NCBI GenBank assembly: GCA_021818865.1
Contig: JAKASX010000010.1
Coordinates: 1 to 59,096, forward strand
Origin: Acidobacteriota bacterium
GTDB taxonomy: Bacteria > Acidobacteriota > Terriglobia > Acidiferrales > UBA7541
DNA: 59,096 bases
Reading direction: 5' to 3'
Below the pieces are notes generated by a model that was given only the letters and a program-made list of their open reading frames with translations, did no database searches and had not been told where the DNA came from. The position numbers and the translations under genes were made by a program. How positions within the stretch are numbered: position 1 is the stretch's first letter; each line of letters starts with the position of its first letter. Below are positions 20,535-29,881 of this stretch, piece by piece.

Positions 20535-20925
20535 CTTGGCGGTAGCGTGCCGTGCCCTGAGCGACTGTCCTCCCGTCTCGTAACACCCAACAGGCGGATC
20601 CTGCAATCCATCTCGTTCCGCGTGCAACTGACGGGCATACGCCCCGCCTGTGCGCCAACGCGGGCTGAGAGTTGTATCCAGCGGCCGTCGGCGTTATATT
20701 GCCCATGGGGCCTGAGGCTGCCATGGAATTTCCGGTTCAGGGAGTTATCGAGAGAAGCCTGAACCGGCGTTTTACGGCAGCGCGGCCCATCCCTTCGGTC
20801 AGTCTTTCCTCCCCGCTTGAAACCAGCGCAGCAAGAAAACCGCGGCGATTTCCGCGCGATGCCAGTTCGCACCCGCGCCCCAGCCGTCAAATCTCGCGCT
20901 GGAACTTTTCTTTCTCCGGTGACCT

Positions 20926-22191
20926 ATGTCCGAAAACGATGGCAACAAGACGGAAACGTTTCGATCCACCACAGAGGTTTTGACGAGGGGTTTCGACCCG
21001 CGTCTCTCGGTCGGCTCCGCGCGGCCCGCCGTCTTTCGCAGTTCCACCTACGTGTTCTCGAGCCCCGAATCAGCCGAGCGAGCCTTCGATGTCGCCACAG
21101 GCCGCGCTCAAGCCCAGCCGGGCGAAAAGCTGGAACTCATCTACGCTCGACTGAACCATCCGAATGCCGAAATCCTCGAGGCGCAAACCGTTCCTCTCGA
21201 GCCCGGCGCCCAGGCCGCGGCGGCCTTCAACTCCGGCATGGCGGCGATCATCACCTCGCTGTTAACTTTCCTGCGTCCCGGCCAAAGCGTCGTCTACACC
21301 GTCCCGCTCTACGGCGGCACGCAACATTTTCTGCGTGATTTCTTGCCCGGCTGGGGCGTTCGGACCATCCCGGTGCTCGCGGGTCACGGACAGGCGCTCG
21401 ATGCGGCAGTTCGTTCGGCGGAGAATCTCGGCGTCGTTCTGGTGGAAACGCCTGCCAACCCCACTCTTGCCATGACCGACCTCGCTCGCCTCTGCCGCAC
21501 GGTGAACTCGCTCAAAATTTCTTCCACAGGCAAACGCCCGCTCGTCATGGTGGACAACACTTTTCTGGGTCCGACGTTTCAGCATCCGCTCGCGCTGGGT
21601 GTCGACCTCGTGCTCTATTCCGCCACGAAATATCTTTCCGGCTTCAGCGACTTGCTTGCCGGCATGGTGTTGGCTCGCGACTCCGCATTGGTCGAGCAGA
21701 TTCGCATGCAGCGCCATCTGTTCGGCAATATTCTCCAGCCGGATGAATGCTGGATGCTCGATGGCCGTCTGCCCACTGTGACGTTGCGCATGAATCGCGC
21801 CAGCAAAAATGCCCAGCGCATCGCCGAACAACTGGCCGGTCACCCCAAAATCGCCCGCGTGCTCTATCCCTCGCTTTTCAGCGACCCCGAGCAGCTGCAC
21901 ATCTTTCGCAGCCAGTGCGCCTTCCCCGGCGCGATGCTTGCCATCGAGTTGAACGGCGGGAAGCCCGCGGCCTTCGAGTTCCTCCGCAACCTTCATCTCG
22001 CGCGCAACGCCGTTTCCCTCGGCGGTGTCGAAACCCTCGCCTGCCATCCGAAAACCACCACGCACTCCACCTACACCGAGCAGGAAGCTCTCGAGGCCGG
22101 CATTACCGAAGGTCTGGTGCGCATCTCCGTCGGCATCGAACACTGGCGCGATATTCTCGCCGACTTCGAGCGAGCCCTGGACAAACTCTGA
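20926..22191 (+). CDS. Cys/Met metabolism PLP-dependent enzyme
   Basis: A 421-residue fold-type I PLP enzyme of the cystathionine gamma-synthase/methionine gamma-lyase family. The PLP lysine is Lys235 in YSATKYLSG; ETPANP at 174-179, Asp210 in MVDNTF and Tyr129 in VPLYGGT are cofactor-site residues. The end GLVRISVGIEHWRDILADFERAL is the classic C-terminus. The family catalyses trans-sulfuration or gamma-elimination of sulfur amino acids; the particular reaction cannot be fixed from sequence. It is a single-gene unit in the cytoplasm. A decayed piece of the same C-terminus lies at 28996-29090, so a second copy once existed. Confidence 0.92.
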   Translation: MSENDGNKTETFRSTTEVLTRGFDPRLSVGSARPAVFRSSTYVFSSPESAERAFDVATGRAQAQPGEKLELIYARLNHPNAEILEAQTVPLEPGAQAAAAFNSGMAAIITSLLTFLRPGQSVVYTVPLYGGTQHFLRDFLPGWGVRTIPVLAGHGQALDAAVRSAENLGVVLVETPANPTLAMTDLARLCRTVNSLKISSTGKRPLVMVDNTFLGPTFQHPLALGVDLVLYSATKYLSGFSDLLAGMVLARDSALVEQIRMQRHLFGNILQPDECWMLDGRLPTVTLRMNRASKNAQRIAEQLAGHPKIARVLYPSLFSDPEQLHIFRSQCAFPGAMLAIELNGGKPAAFEFLRNLHLARNAVSLGGVETLACHPKTTTHSTYTEQEALEAGITEGLVRISVGIEHWRDILADFERALDKL

Positions 22192-22345
22192 CGCCAATTT
22201 CTCGTCATGCTCGCGTCGCACCCGCGCTGCGTCAAGAAATTGTGTCGTCCTTCATGGTCCGGCCCGCCGAACCATGAAGGCTCTCAGCATAATGTCTGTC
22301 TTCTTGCGCGAAACTCCTTGCGGCGTCTTGCCGCGCCGCATCGTT

Positions 22346-24466
22346 TCACTCCGCTCCCGACCGAACCGGCTGTTTGCCTTCCAGTTCATCGGCCAGCGCG
22401 CCCGCGTCGTAGACCTTGCGCAACGCCTCGATGATCGCCGTCGTGTCCACGGCCACCGAACGGTTGTTCGTCTCGTTGTACGCGAAATTTCCCACCAAGC
22501 TCTCGATGTTGCCGTCGAAAATCAGGCCGACGATATCGCCCTCGCGGTTGATCACCGGCGATCCGGAATTGCCGCCCACCACGTCGCAGCTGGTCACGAA
22601 ATCGAGATGCGTCGAAAGATCGGTCCGGTCTCTCACCTGCAGAAAACGCTCCGGCAGGTCGAACGGCGCCTTCAGTCCGAAGCTGTAGGCGCGGTCGTAG
22701 AGCCCATAAAACGTCGTGAACGGCGGCGCGATCGTCCCGTTCATCGGATAGCCGGTCACGGTTCCGTACGCGAGCCGCGGTGTGAACGTCGCGTCCGGAT
22801 ACGCGCTCTTCCCGTACACGGCAAAGCGCGCCTGCCCCAGTTTCTGCCCGTATTTCGTCTCGGCGCTCTCCACGTTTTCGTCGAACCACGCCCGTTCCTG
22901 CCTGATCAGCGGATCGAGCCGCCGCACGAAAACAATCAGCGAATCCGTTGACCCGTCAACAGCGGCCTCTCCGCCATCCAACATCGACTTCCGGAACGCC
23001 GGGTCAGCCATCTTCGTGTTCGCCAATGCCTCTTGCGCGGCCTCTTCCGGCGTCCTGTTCTGCAGCGCCGCCCGAACGTAAGGATCCTCAGGCCCCAGCT
23101 CGGCCAGCGACGCGGCAAGCGAATTCGCCAGAATGGCCTCTTCCATCTTCAGATAAACCGGCGCGGGTGAAAGAAGCTGGAATCGCAGCGAAGCCAATTG
23201 CGCGTCGTGAAATCCCGGCAGCCGCTGCGCGTCGGGTTTCGTCACTTCCGCGGCGTATTGAACGGTGGTCAGCGCCCGCTGCGCCAGGGGCGCGAAGCCG
23301 AGCGAGCGGAACGCGAGCGGCTTCAAGTTGGCTCCGTATTTCTGCTCCGCTTGTGCGATCTGCTCCCACGAATCGCCGTATTGCTTCTGCCATTCGGGAT
23401 TCGCGGCCACGCGCGCGCGGAAAGCCGTTTCCCGCTTCTCTTCGAGCGCCATCAGTTCGGGATTTTTCAATCCCTCTTCCTGGCCGCTTAGCGATTTGAT
23501 GGAATTGCTGATGAAAAAAATCAGTTCTCCCGCTTCGCGCGCCTGTTCGGCACCCTGCGCCGAGTAGTTCTCCAATGCCTGCCGGATGTTCTCCAGCATG
23601 CTCAGTCGGAGCGGCAGAACCTGGTCGCGCAAAAGCTCCAGTTGCGCCACCGTATCCAGCCGCGCGGTGCTTCCGGGATTCCCCGAAACGAAAACCAGTT
23701 CGCCCTCCTGGGCTCCTCGCCGGCTCCAGCGGAAATAGTTGCGGCTGCTGTCCACCGGTTTCCCATTCTCGTAAACGCGAAACAGCGCGAAATCCAGGTC
23801 GTATCGCGGATAGGTGAAATTGTCCGGATCGCCGCCGAAAAAGGCGATCTGGTGGCCGGGATCGAACACCAGCCGCACGTCCGAATATTTCTTGTACCGA
23901 TACAGCCAGTACTCCCCGCCGTCGTAGAGCGTAACCACGTCCGAGCGAAGCCCGGTTGCCTTCAAACTCTCGCGCTCGATCGCCGCGATTTCGCCGCGTC
24001 GCGCCTTCAGCGCTCCGACGTCCGTCATCCCCGCCGTCGCCGCGCCCTGCACTCGCGCGGTCACGTTCTCCATAGAAATCAGCTGATCGATTTCGAGTCC
24101 CGGGCACTTCGCCTCTTCGGCTTCGGTGCGGGCGTAAAAGCCGTCCTTCACGTAGTTGTGCTCGGGCGTCGAAATCTTTTGCAATTCGCTGAGCGCGATG
24201 TGATGGTTCGTCAGCACAAGCCCGTTCGGCCCGACGAACGAGCCTGACCCGCCGTTGTTGAACCGCAAGCTCGAAAGCCGAACGTGGTCCAGCCAGGCCT
24301 CTGTGGGCGCGAAATGGTACCGGGTTTTCAGCTGTTCGAGCGGCGGATTGTCGAACGTCCATATGCCCTCGTCGGGCAATGCCCGCGCGCGCAGCAGCGA
24401 AAGCCCCGCGCATGCGACGAGAGCCAGAAGCAACGCGATTCCTGATCGCCGGATCCACTGTTTCAT
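22346..24466 (-). CDS. S46 family dipeptidyl-peptidase (DPP7-like)
   Basis: A 706-residue exported serine peptidase of family S46. A membrane-spanning signal (about 10-28) is followed by the chymotrypsin-like domain, with TNHH at 86-89 (catalytic His) and Ser634 in GGNSGSP. The large inserted helical region is present, as expected for S46. Position 652, 18 residues after the nucleophile, is Gly in FDGN. In characterised members this position is Gly in DPP7 (hydrophobic P1) and Arg in DPP11 (acidic P1), so DPP7-like specificity is inferred. GGAGGG lies just upstream of the start at 24466. Such enzymes release dipeptides in the periplasm for uptake. Confidence 0.93.
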   Translation of the reverse strand: MKQWIRRSGIALLLALVACAGLSLLRARALPDEGIWTFDNPPLEQLKTRYHFAPTEAWLDHVRLSSLRFNNGGSGSFVGPNGLVLTNHHIALSELQKISTPEHNYVKDGFYARTEAEEAKCPGLEIDQLISMENVTARVQGAATAGMTDVGALKARRGEIAAIERESLKATGLRSDVVTLYDGGEYWLYRYKKYSDVRLVFDPGHQIAFFGGDPDNFTYPRYDLDFALFRVYENGKPVDSSRNYFRWSRRGAQEGELVFVSGNPGSTARLDTVAQLELLRDQVLPLRLSMLENIRQALENYSAQGAEQAREAGELIFFISNSIKSLSGQEEGLKNPELMALEEKRETAFRARVAANPEWQKQYGDSWEQIAQAEQKYGANLKPLAFRSLGFAPLAQRALTTVQYAAEVTKPDAQRLPGFHDAQLASLRFQLLSPAPVYLKMEEAILANSLAASLAELGPEDPYVRAALQNRTPEEAAQEALANTKMADPAFRKSMLDGGEAAVDGSTDSLIVFVRRLDPLIRQERAWFDENVESAETKYGQKLGQARFAVYGKSAYPDATFTPRLAYGTVTGYPMNGTIAPPFTTFYGLYDRAYSFGLKAPFDLPERFLQVRDRTDLSTHLDFVTSCDVVGGNSGSPVINREGDIVGLIFDGNIESLVGNFAYNETNNRSVAVDTTAIIEALRKVYDAGALADELEGKQPVRSGAE

Positions 24467-24536
24467 CGAACCCTCCCTCCTGGAATCGAAACCTTTCCTG
24501 CCGACCACCCCAATTCCCGGCTCCTTTTCGAGCTTC

Positions 24537-25514
24537 TCATTTGTCTTCGGCCGCTTCCTTCGCGCCGCGGTACGCCAATCGCAGATTCTTCAGCATTTCC
24601 GCCGCCGTCGCGCGCAAAGTGAAGCGCGGCCGCCATCCCCAGTCTTTCCTCGAGCCACGGTCGTCGATGCTTCTCGGCCACGAATCGGCGATCCGTTGCC
24701 GCTCGTCCGGCTTGAACGTGCAGACGAAGTTGGGCAGATGCCGTTTCACTTCCTTCGCCAGCTCGCCCGCCGAAAACGTCATCGCCGAGAGGTTGTAGCC
24801 GAGGTGCGTGCGCAGCCGCGAGCGCGGCGCGGCCATGAATTCCAGCGTGGCTCGAATCGCGTCGGGCATGTACATCATCGGCAGCACGGTATCGGCCGAG
24901 ACGAAGCATTCGTAACGGCCGTCGCGCAGCGCGCCGTGAAAAATCGCAACGGCGTAATCCGTCGTCCCGCCGCCCGGAGGCGTTTTCCAGCTGATGATCC
25001 CCGGATACCGCAGGCACCGCACGTCCAGCCCGAATTTCGTGAAGGTGTAGTTGCACAGCAACTCGCCGGTTACCTTCGTGATCCCGTACATCGTGTTCGG
25101 ATCCATCACGGTGAGCTGGCGTGTATTTGTGCGCGGGGTATGCGGCCCGAAAGCGGCGATCGAGCTTGGCCAGAACACTTTTTCCATTTTGTAGCGGACC
25201 GCAAGCTCCAGCACGTTGCGCAGGCTCTCGATGTTCACCTTCCACGCCAGGTTCGGATTCTCTTCTCCCGCCGCGGAAAGAATCGAGACCAGGTGGTAAA
25301 TCGTGCCGATCCGGTGCTTCCGGATGATCCTCTCCAGGGCGCGCCGATCGGTCGCGTCGGCAAGCGCGAAAAGTTCCGCATCCGCGCCCGAGCGCTTGAT
25401 GTCGCACGCAATCACATTCCGCTGCCCATATCGCTTCCGCAATGCCGCCACCAGTTCCGTCCCGATCTGCCCTGAAGATCCCGTCACCAGAATCCTGCTC
25501 TTTGGATTTTTCAT
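24537..25514 (-). CDS. NAD-dependent epimerase-fold protein, probable L-threonine 3-dehydrogenase
   Basis: A 325-residue Rossmann protein with G-S-S-G-Q-I-G at 12-18 and the SDR-type Y-x-x-x-K in MYGITKVTGE. The sequence RVIAC-like NVIACDIKR, FGPHTPRTNT and LRYPGIISWKTPPGGGTTDYAV matches the short threonine dehydrogenases of the UDP-galactose epimerase-like family, which oxidise L-threonine to 2-amino-3-ketobutyrate with NAD. I place the start at 25514 because this gives the standard N-terminus; the ribosome-binding site there is weak, and the upstream frame to 25604 looks unrelated. It ends 71 bases upstream of the S46 gene on the same strand and could share its transcript. Confidence 0.82.
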   Translation of the reverse strand: MKNPKSRILVTGSSGQIGTELVAALRKRYGQRNVIACDIKRSGADAELFALADATDRRALERIIRKHRIGTIYHLVSILSAAGEENPNLAWKVNIESLRNVLELAVRYKMEKVFWPSSIAAFGPHTPRTNTRQLTVMDPNTMYGITKVTGELLCNYTFTKFGLDVRCLRYPGIISWKTPPGGGTTDYAVAIFHGALRDGRYECFVSADTVLPMMYMPDAIRATLEFMAAPRSRLRTHLGYNLSAMTFSAGELAKEVKRHLPNFVCTFKPDERQRIADSWPRSIDDRGSRKDWGWRPRFTLRATAAEMLKNLRLAYRGAKEAAEDK

Positions 25515-26103
25515 CTCGTGTTTTGCCTCGGGCCGTTTTTGTCGAATGCGGGGGCGTTCACTTTCCCGTTTTTTCCTCGCTGGCCGCCCATGCGGAGCAC
25601 ACAAATCCTGTTCTACGACGGCAATGCTCTTTCCAAACCTAAATCACACAGAATCAATGGGAAAGCGCTCGTACAGCCGCGAGGCAGTGCGAACTCTTCC
25701 GCTCGCTCAGCGCAATAAGACGCAACACCGGAACCAGTGGCCCGGTCTCACCACCCCGCCTCATCCACATACCGCCGTTCTCGAAGGCCATGGTGCTCCG
25801 AGCCTCCAGCATCGGCACGGACCGCCGCGGCGGGCGGCGAGCGGACTGGCAGCGTCCGAAGCGCGGATTCTGACCGCCTGCGCCGCTCCCATACCTTTCA
25901 CTCTCAGCACCAGGAGGCGGATGTGTGCCCGGGACGAATGGCTGGGATTGGATTCGACGGCGGAAGTTAAAGTCCGTTCTTTCAAAGGCAACGAAGCAGT
26001 TCGTTTTGTAATTTTGCCCTTCTCTCGCGCTCCCCTGAATTCGGCGGGCTCGCGTGAGGGGAGGCTTCAGGTCGAAGGGAAGACCGGCTTCCGGGCATCG
26101 AGA
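25515..26103. other. Intergenic stretch without recognisable gene
   Basis: About 590 bases between two minus-strand genes. A long plus-strand open frame crosses it, but it overlaps genes at both ends and shows no family signature, so I treat it as chance. No terminator or RNA gene is seen. Confidence 0.4.
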
Positions 26104-26565
26104 TCAAACGTTCGACCGTCCAGCGATATCCTCGTCCCAAAGGCCGGGACGCTCTTTTATGAACCTTTCCATCATGGCGATGCAATCGGCGTCATTCAAC
26201 AGGCATACGTCCACTCCATGGGACCTCAGAAAATCGATATTGCCGGGGAAATTTCTATTCTCTCCGACAACCACTCTCTTGACGCCAAACTGGACCACGG
26301 TGCCTGAGCACATCATACAAGGACTCAGAGTGGTGTAGAGCGTAACCGTGTCGTAGCGGGCGCGGCGGCCTGCGCTTCGAAAACAGCTCATTTCCCCGTG
26401 AGCGATCGGGTCCGAATCCTGAACGCGGCGGTTGTGTCCGGCTGCGATGATGGTTCCATTCTCAACCATCACGGCGCCGATGGGCAGCCCTCCCTCACGG
26501 TAAGAGCGAAGTGCCTCTTCGAGCGCGGCCATCAAGAATTGTTTGTCGGTTTCCAATTGGCTCAT
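26104..26565 (-). CDS. Nucleoside/cytosine deaminase family protein
   Basis: A 153-residue cytidine-deaminase-fold enzyme with the zinc site His56-x-Glu58 (AHGEMSC) and Cys83-x-x-Cys86 (SPCMMC). The first half reads GGLPIGAVMVENGTIIAAGHN, as in tRNA adenosine, guanine and cytosine deaminases; the end LNDADCIAMMERFIKERPGLWDEDIA resembles yeast-type cytosine deaminase. It probably acts in pyrimidine salvage, but the base is not certain. The start at 26565 follows AAGGA; an extended frame to 26790 has no family-like residues. It is a single-gene unit. Confidence 0.85.
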   Translation of the reverse strand: MSQLETDKQFLMAALEEALRSYREGGLPIGAVMVENGTIIAAGHNRRVQDSDPIAHGEMSCFRSAGRRARYDTVTLYTTLSPCMMCSGTVVQFGVKRVVVGENRNFPGNIDFLRSHGVDVCLLNDADCIAMMERFIKERPGLWDEDIAGRSNV

Positions 26566-26850
26566 CGAGTCCTTCACTGCGTGCGACTGCGCCAGCCTCA
26601 GAGGCCGATTCGCACGTCTTCCGGCAATTCCGGTTTTTGCCGCTTGATCCACAACATACCCCCGGAGATCGGGCGATGCAATGGGCGAGTGCAGATGGGT
26701 TGCCGCTGTTAGTTTTGACAGGTGCGCAGGGAAGGACGATCGAGATACACAGGAAGGGAGGGATAAGAGTAGTCGGCTGCCCGCAGCCATCGAGCGTGGT
26801 AGAGTCCGCTCGAACGTGAGCCCCGCCGATTCCTCGAGGAGGTACCTGCG

Positions 26851-27408
26851 ATGAACGCGGCGCCATCAGTAGTTCTAAGGCATGCTTCGGGATGGGCGAT
26901 TGCAGGGGCAATCGGTCTGATCGTTTTGGGAGTTTTCGCCATGGCGTTGCCTTGGGCGACCTCTTTTGCCTTCGCGATGATCGTGGGGTGGCTGCTGATC
27001 TTCAGTGCCGCGATCCAGATCGTGCATGCTTTTCAATTGAAGGGCATTGGCCACCTCTTGTGGAAGCTTGCCGTCGCTTTGCTGTATCTTGCCGTCGGCT
27101 GTTACTTCCTGGTGTACCCGTTGATGGGTCTGGCGGCGATCGCGTTGGCCTTGGCGTTTTTCTTCCTCGCTGAGGGACTGATGGACGTCGCCGAATTCTT
27201 CCAGAACCGGAAACTCGCCGGATCGGGTTGGATTCTGCTCGACGGAATCGTGACGCTGCTTTTGGGTTTGATGATCGCGAAACACTGGCCCGCGAGTTCC
27301 CTGTGGGCGTTCGGGATCCTGGTCGGCATCAGCATGGTCATGACCGGCTTGGCGCGGCTGATGGTCACGCTCGCCGCACGCAAGATCGTGGAGCACTTCG
27401 CCGCGTAA
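26851..27408 (+). CDS. HdeD/DUF308 family membrane protein
   Basis: A 185-residue inner-membrane protein with about six hydrophobic helices, each followed by short polar loops, as in the HdeD family (DUF308): [21 protein letters not shown], then [18 protein letters not shown] and [18 protein letters not shown]. HdeD is linked to acid resistance in enterobacteria, but in other groups the role is not established. GAGGAGG lies eight bases before the ATG. The malic enzyme gene begins 163 bases downstream on the same strand; the gap shows no obvious feature, and a shared transcript is possible. Confidence 0.85.
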   Translation: MNAAPSVVLRHASGWAIAGAIGLIVLGVFAMALPWATSFAFAMIVGWLLIFSAAIQIVHAFQLKGIGHLLWKLAVALLYLAVGCYFLVYPLMGLAAIALALAFFFLAEGLMDVAEFFQNRKLAGSGWILLDGIVTLLLGLMIAKHWPASSLWAFGILVGISMVMTGLARLMVTLAARKIVEHFAA

Positions 27409-27571
27409 CCATCGCTTGAGGCGATCCGCTTCAGACCGTTCTGCGGCGTGCTTGGCCGCGTTCCGGACGCAATCCGCCGAACTCCATCCGGGCTTACGGT
27501 CGCGACGCCGCGCCGGTGAAAGCGCGCGTCCGTCGCTCGGTTCTCGTGAACCGAAGGGAGGACAGAACATC

Positions 27572-28891
27572 ATGATTGCCTCGCAACCGCTTTTGGTTCG
27601 GAAGTCGCGCCAGCAAGACGCACTCGAATATCACCGGATGGGCCGCAAGGGCAAGATCGAAGTTATCCCAACTAAACCGTGCTGCACCCAAGACGATCTG
27701 AGTTTGGCCTACACCCCGGGAGTGGCTGAGCCCTGCCGCGAGATTGCCAAATCGCCTGAGTTGAGTTTCGAATTTACCGCCCGAGGAAACCTGGTCGCGG
27801 TCGTATCCAATGGCACCAGGGTTTTGGGCCTGGGGAACATCGGCGCGCTGGCTGGGAAACCGGTCATGGAAGGGAAGGCGGTCCTCTTCAAACGTTTCGG
27901 CGATGTCGACGTCTTCGACTTGGAAGTGAACTCGGAAAATCCGGAAGAAGTCATCAGATTTTGCCAGCTTCTCGAGCCGACCGTCGGGGGCATCAATCTG
28001 GAGGACATCAAGACGCCGGACTGCTTCGTGATTGAAGAAACATTGCGCAAGACCATGTCTATTCCCGTGATGCACGACGATCAGCACGGCACCGCGATCG
28101 TCTCCGGAGCCGCCTTGCTGGGAGCGCTGGAAGTCACCGGCAAACGAATTGACGCTGTGCGCGTTGTCTTCCTGGGCGCGGGGGCGGCCGGCCTCGCTTC
28201 TGCCGCGCACTATCTGCGATTGGGCGTCAAGCGGGAGCACATACTCATGGTCGACACGAAAGGCGTCATTTACGCCGGTCGCGCCGAAGGCATGAATCCG
28301 TATAAAGCGCGTTTCTCCAGCGAAACTCCGCTGCGGACTCTGGCGGAGGCTTTGCGCGGAGCCGATGTCGTTGTCGGGCTCTCGACGAAGGGTGCGTTAA
28401 CTCCGGATATGCTGAAGGGGATGGCACCTCGCCCCATCGTGTTTGCCTTGGCCAATCCGGATCCCGAAATCACTCCCGAAGATGCGCGCTCCGCTCGCGA
28501 CGATGTGATTATGGCCACCGGGCGCTCCGATTATCCCAACCAGGTGAACAACGTCCTGGGTTTTCCGTTCATTTTCCGTGGGGCCTTGGACGTTCGCGCC
28601 CGTGCGATCGATGAGGAAATGAAAGTCGCCGCCAGTCATGCCCTGGCCGCATTGGCCAAGGAGCCCGTGCCCGATTCAGTCTGCCAAGCCTACCGCCTGA
28701 AAACGCTGCAGTTTGGCCCTGAATACATCATCCCCAAACCCTTCGATCCGCGGGCACTGGTCTGGGTAGCCTCGGCAGTCGCACGCGCCGCAATGGAAAC
28801 GGGAGTGGCGCGGAATCTGGTTGATCTGGAGGAATATCGAAAAGGCCTCGAGGCGTTGGCAAAGAAGCTGGTGCTTGCCAGCTCCTCCTGA
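27572..28891 (+). CDS. NAD(P)-dependent malic enzyme
   Basis: A 439-residue malic enzyme of the short bacterial type, without the phosphotransacetylase-like tail of MaeB. Signatures are [11 protein letters not shown] near residue 45 (catalytic Tyr region), [18 protein letters not shown], the metal-binding [11 protein letters not shown] and the Rossmann motif [12 protein letters not shown]. It decarboxylates malate to pyruvate, linking the citric acid cycle to pyruvate and NADPH. AAGGGAGG lies ten bases before the ATG at 27572; the longer frame from 27416 is rejected because its first 50 residues are not family-like. Confidence 0.93.
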   Translation: MIASQPLLVRKSRQQDALEYHRMGRKGKIEVIPTKPCCTQDDLSLAYTPGVAEPCREIAKSPELSFEFTARGNLVAVVSNGTRVLGLGNIGALAGKPVMEGKAVLFKRFGDVDVFDLEVNSENPEEVIRFCQLLEPTVGGINLEDIKTPDCFVIEETLRKTMSIPVMHDDQHGTAIVSGAALLGALEVTGKRIDAVRVVFLGAGAAGLASAAHYLRLGVKREHILMVDTKGVIYAGRAEGMNPYKARFSSETPLRTLAEALRGADVVVGLSTKGALTPDMLKGMAPRPIVFALANPDPEITPEDARSARDDVIMATGRSDYPNQVNNVLGFPFIFRGALDVRARAIDEEMKVAASHALAALAKEPVPDSVCQAYRLKTLQFGPEYIIPKPFDPRALVWVASAVARAAMETGVARNLVDLEEYRKGLEALAKKLVLASSS

Positions 28892-28995
28892 TTCCGCGTG
28901 GCTGCCATTCCGCGCACGCGTCGCTTTCTGTGGCTGCGTCTCCTGTCGGCAGATGCGCATGCAGCACCATCTTTTCGGACATTTTCTCCCGCCAG

Positions 28996-29090
28996 CTGCA
29001 TCACGGATGATTTCGCGCGCATCTCGGCCGGCATCGAGCACGGGCGCGATATCTTGGGCGACTTCGAACGAGCCCCGGACAGATCATGTA
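28996..29090 (+). pseudogene. C-terminal remnant of a Cys/Met PLP enzyme
   Basis: In one frame this reads ITDDFARISAGIEHGRDILG and then DFERAPD, which lines up with ITEGLVRISVGIEHWRDILA and DFERALD at the end of the intact gene at 20926-22191. The DNA is also clearly alike over about 80 bases. No upstream part of the gene is present, so this is a leftover of a second, deleted or diverged copy rather than a gene. The boundaries are approximate. The rest of the gap 28892-29191 shows nothing recognisable. Confidence 0.75.
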
Positions 29091-29191
29091 CTAACGACAC
29101 TCTGGCTGCCGGGTGTCGCACGGCCAGGCAGCTGGGTGTATGCTGCAACAAGCAAAGATCCCGAGCGAAAATTTCCGATTGAGGCTTTCCT

Positions 29192-29845
29192 ATGAAAACG
29201 TCGCGCGCGTTCCAGATGCGTTTCGTCTGGGCGCTACTGCTTTTCTGCCCGCTTGGCGCCTCGGGGCAAGACCTCAAACCTGTGCCGCTTCCCAGACCGC
29301 AGACCAACATCGGTCGTCCCTTGATGCAAACCCTCAAAGACCGGCGTTCGACGCGCAGCTTCAGTCCCAAAAAACTGCCCGCACAAGAGATGTCCAACCT
29401 GCTCTGGGCCGCGTTTGGTGTGAATCGGCCCGATTCAGACAAGCGCACCGCGCCCTCCGCGATGAACTGGCAGGAAACCGCTATTTACGTCGCCACGGCC
29501 GAGGGAGTTTACATCTACGATGCCAAAGCAAATGAATTGAACCCGATTCTCCGCGAAGACGTCCGCGCCTTGACGGGAACGCAAGCTTTCGTAAAAGACG
29601 CGCCCGTAGACCTGGTTTATGTTGCCGATCTGGCCAAAACGGGACACGGCTCCGCGGAACGAGACATGTTTGTGGCCGCCGACGCAGGCTTCATCGCCCA
29701 GAATGTCTATCTCTTTTGCGCTTCCGAAGGATTGGCAACAGTGGTGCGCGGCAGCATCGACAGACCGGCGTTGGCAAAAACCTTGCGGCTACGCCCAGAC
29801 CAAAAAATCATTCTGGCACAGACGGTCGGCTACCCCCGCGAATGA
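29192..29845 (+). CDS. Exported nitroreductase-like (SagB-type) protein
   Basis: A 217-residue protein with a signal peptide (about 1-25, ending GASGQ) and then the FMN nitroreductase fold: LKDRRSTRSFSPKKLPAQEMSNLLWAAFGVNR is the classic opening, and AADAGFIAQNVYLFCASEGLATVVRG is the FMN-contacting helix. The end QKIILAQTVGYP is the usual final strand. Such proteins use flavin to reduce nitro or quinone compounds or oxidise thioesters; a signal peptide is unusual and places it in the periplasm, where flavin loading would be needed. The substrate is unknown. It is flanked by a remnant upstream and the convergent fhs gene downstream. Confidence 0.85.
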   Translation: MKTSRAFQMRFVWALLLFCPLGASGQDLKPVPLPRPQTNIGRPLMQTLKDRRSTRSFSPKKLPAQEMSNLLWAAFGVNRPDSDKRTAPSAMNWQETAIYVATAEGVYIYDAKANELNPILREDVRALTGTQAFVKDAPVDLVYVADLAKTGHGSAERDMFVAADAGFIAQNVYLFCASEGLATVVRGSIDRPALAKTLRLRPDQKIILAQTVGYPRE

Positions 29846-29881
29846 CCTCGCTCGCCGGCGGCAGACCGCTGAGCGGCCGCT

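Noticed and set aside
20361-20762. 133-codon plus-strand frame downstream of the fucose operon
   Set aside because: It reads through the palindromic repeat and contains VIPSAARDL, a known artefact peptide of such repeats.
25303-26307. 334-codon plus-strand frame
   Set aside because: Overlaps two supported minus-strand genes and has no recognisable domain; the part in the gap is of low complexity and not conserved-looking.
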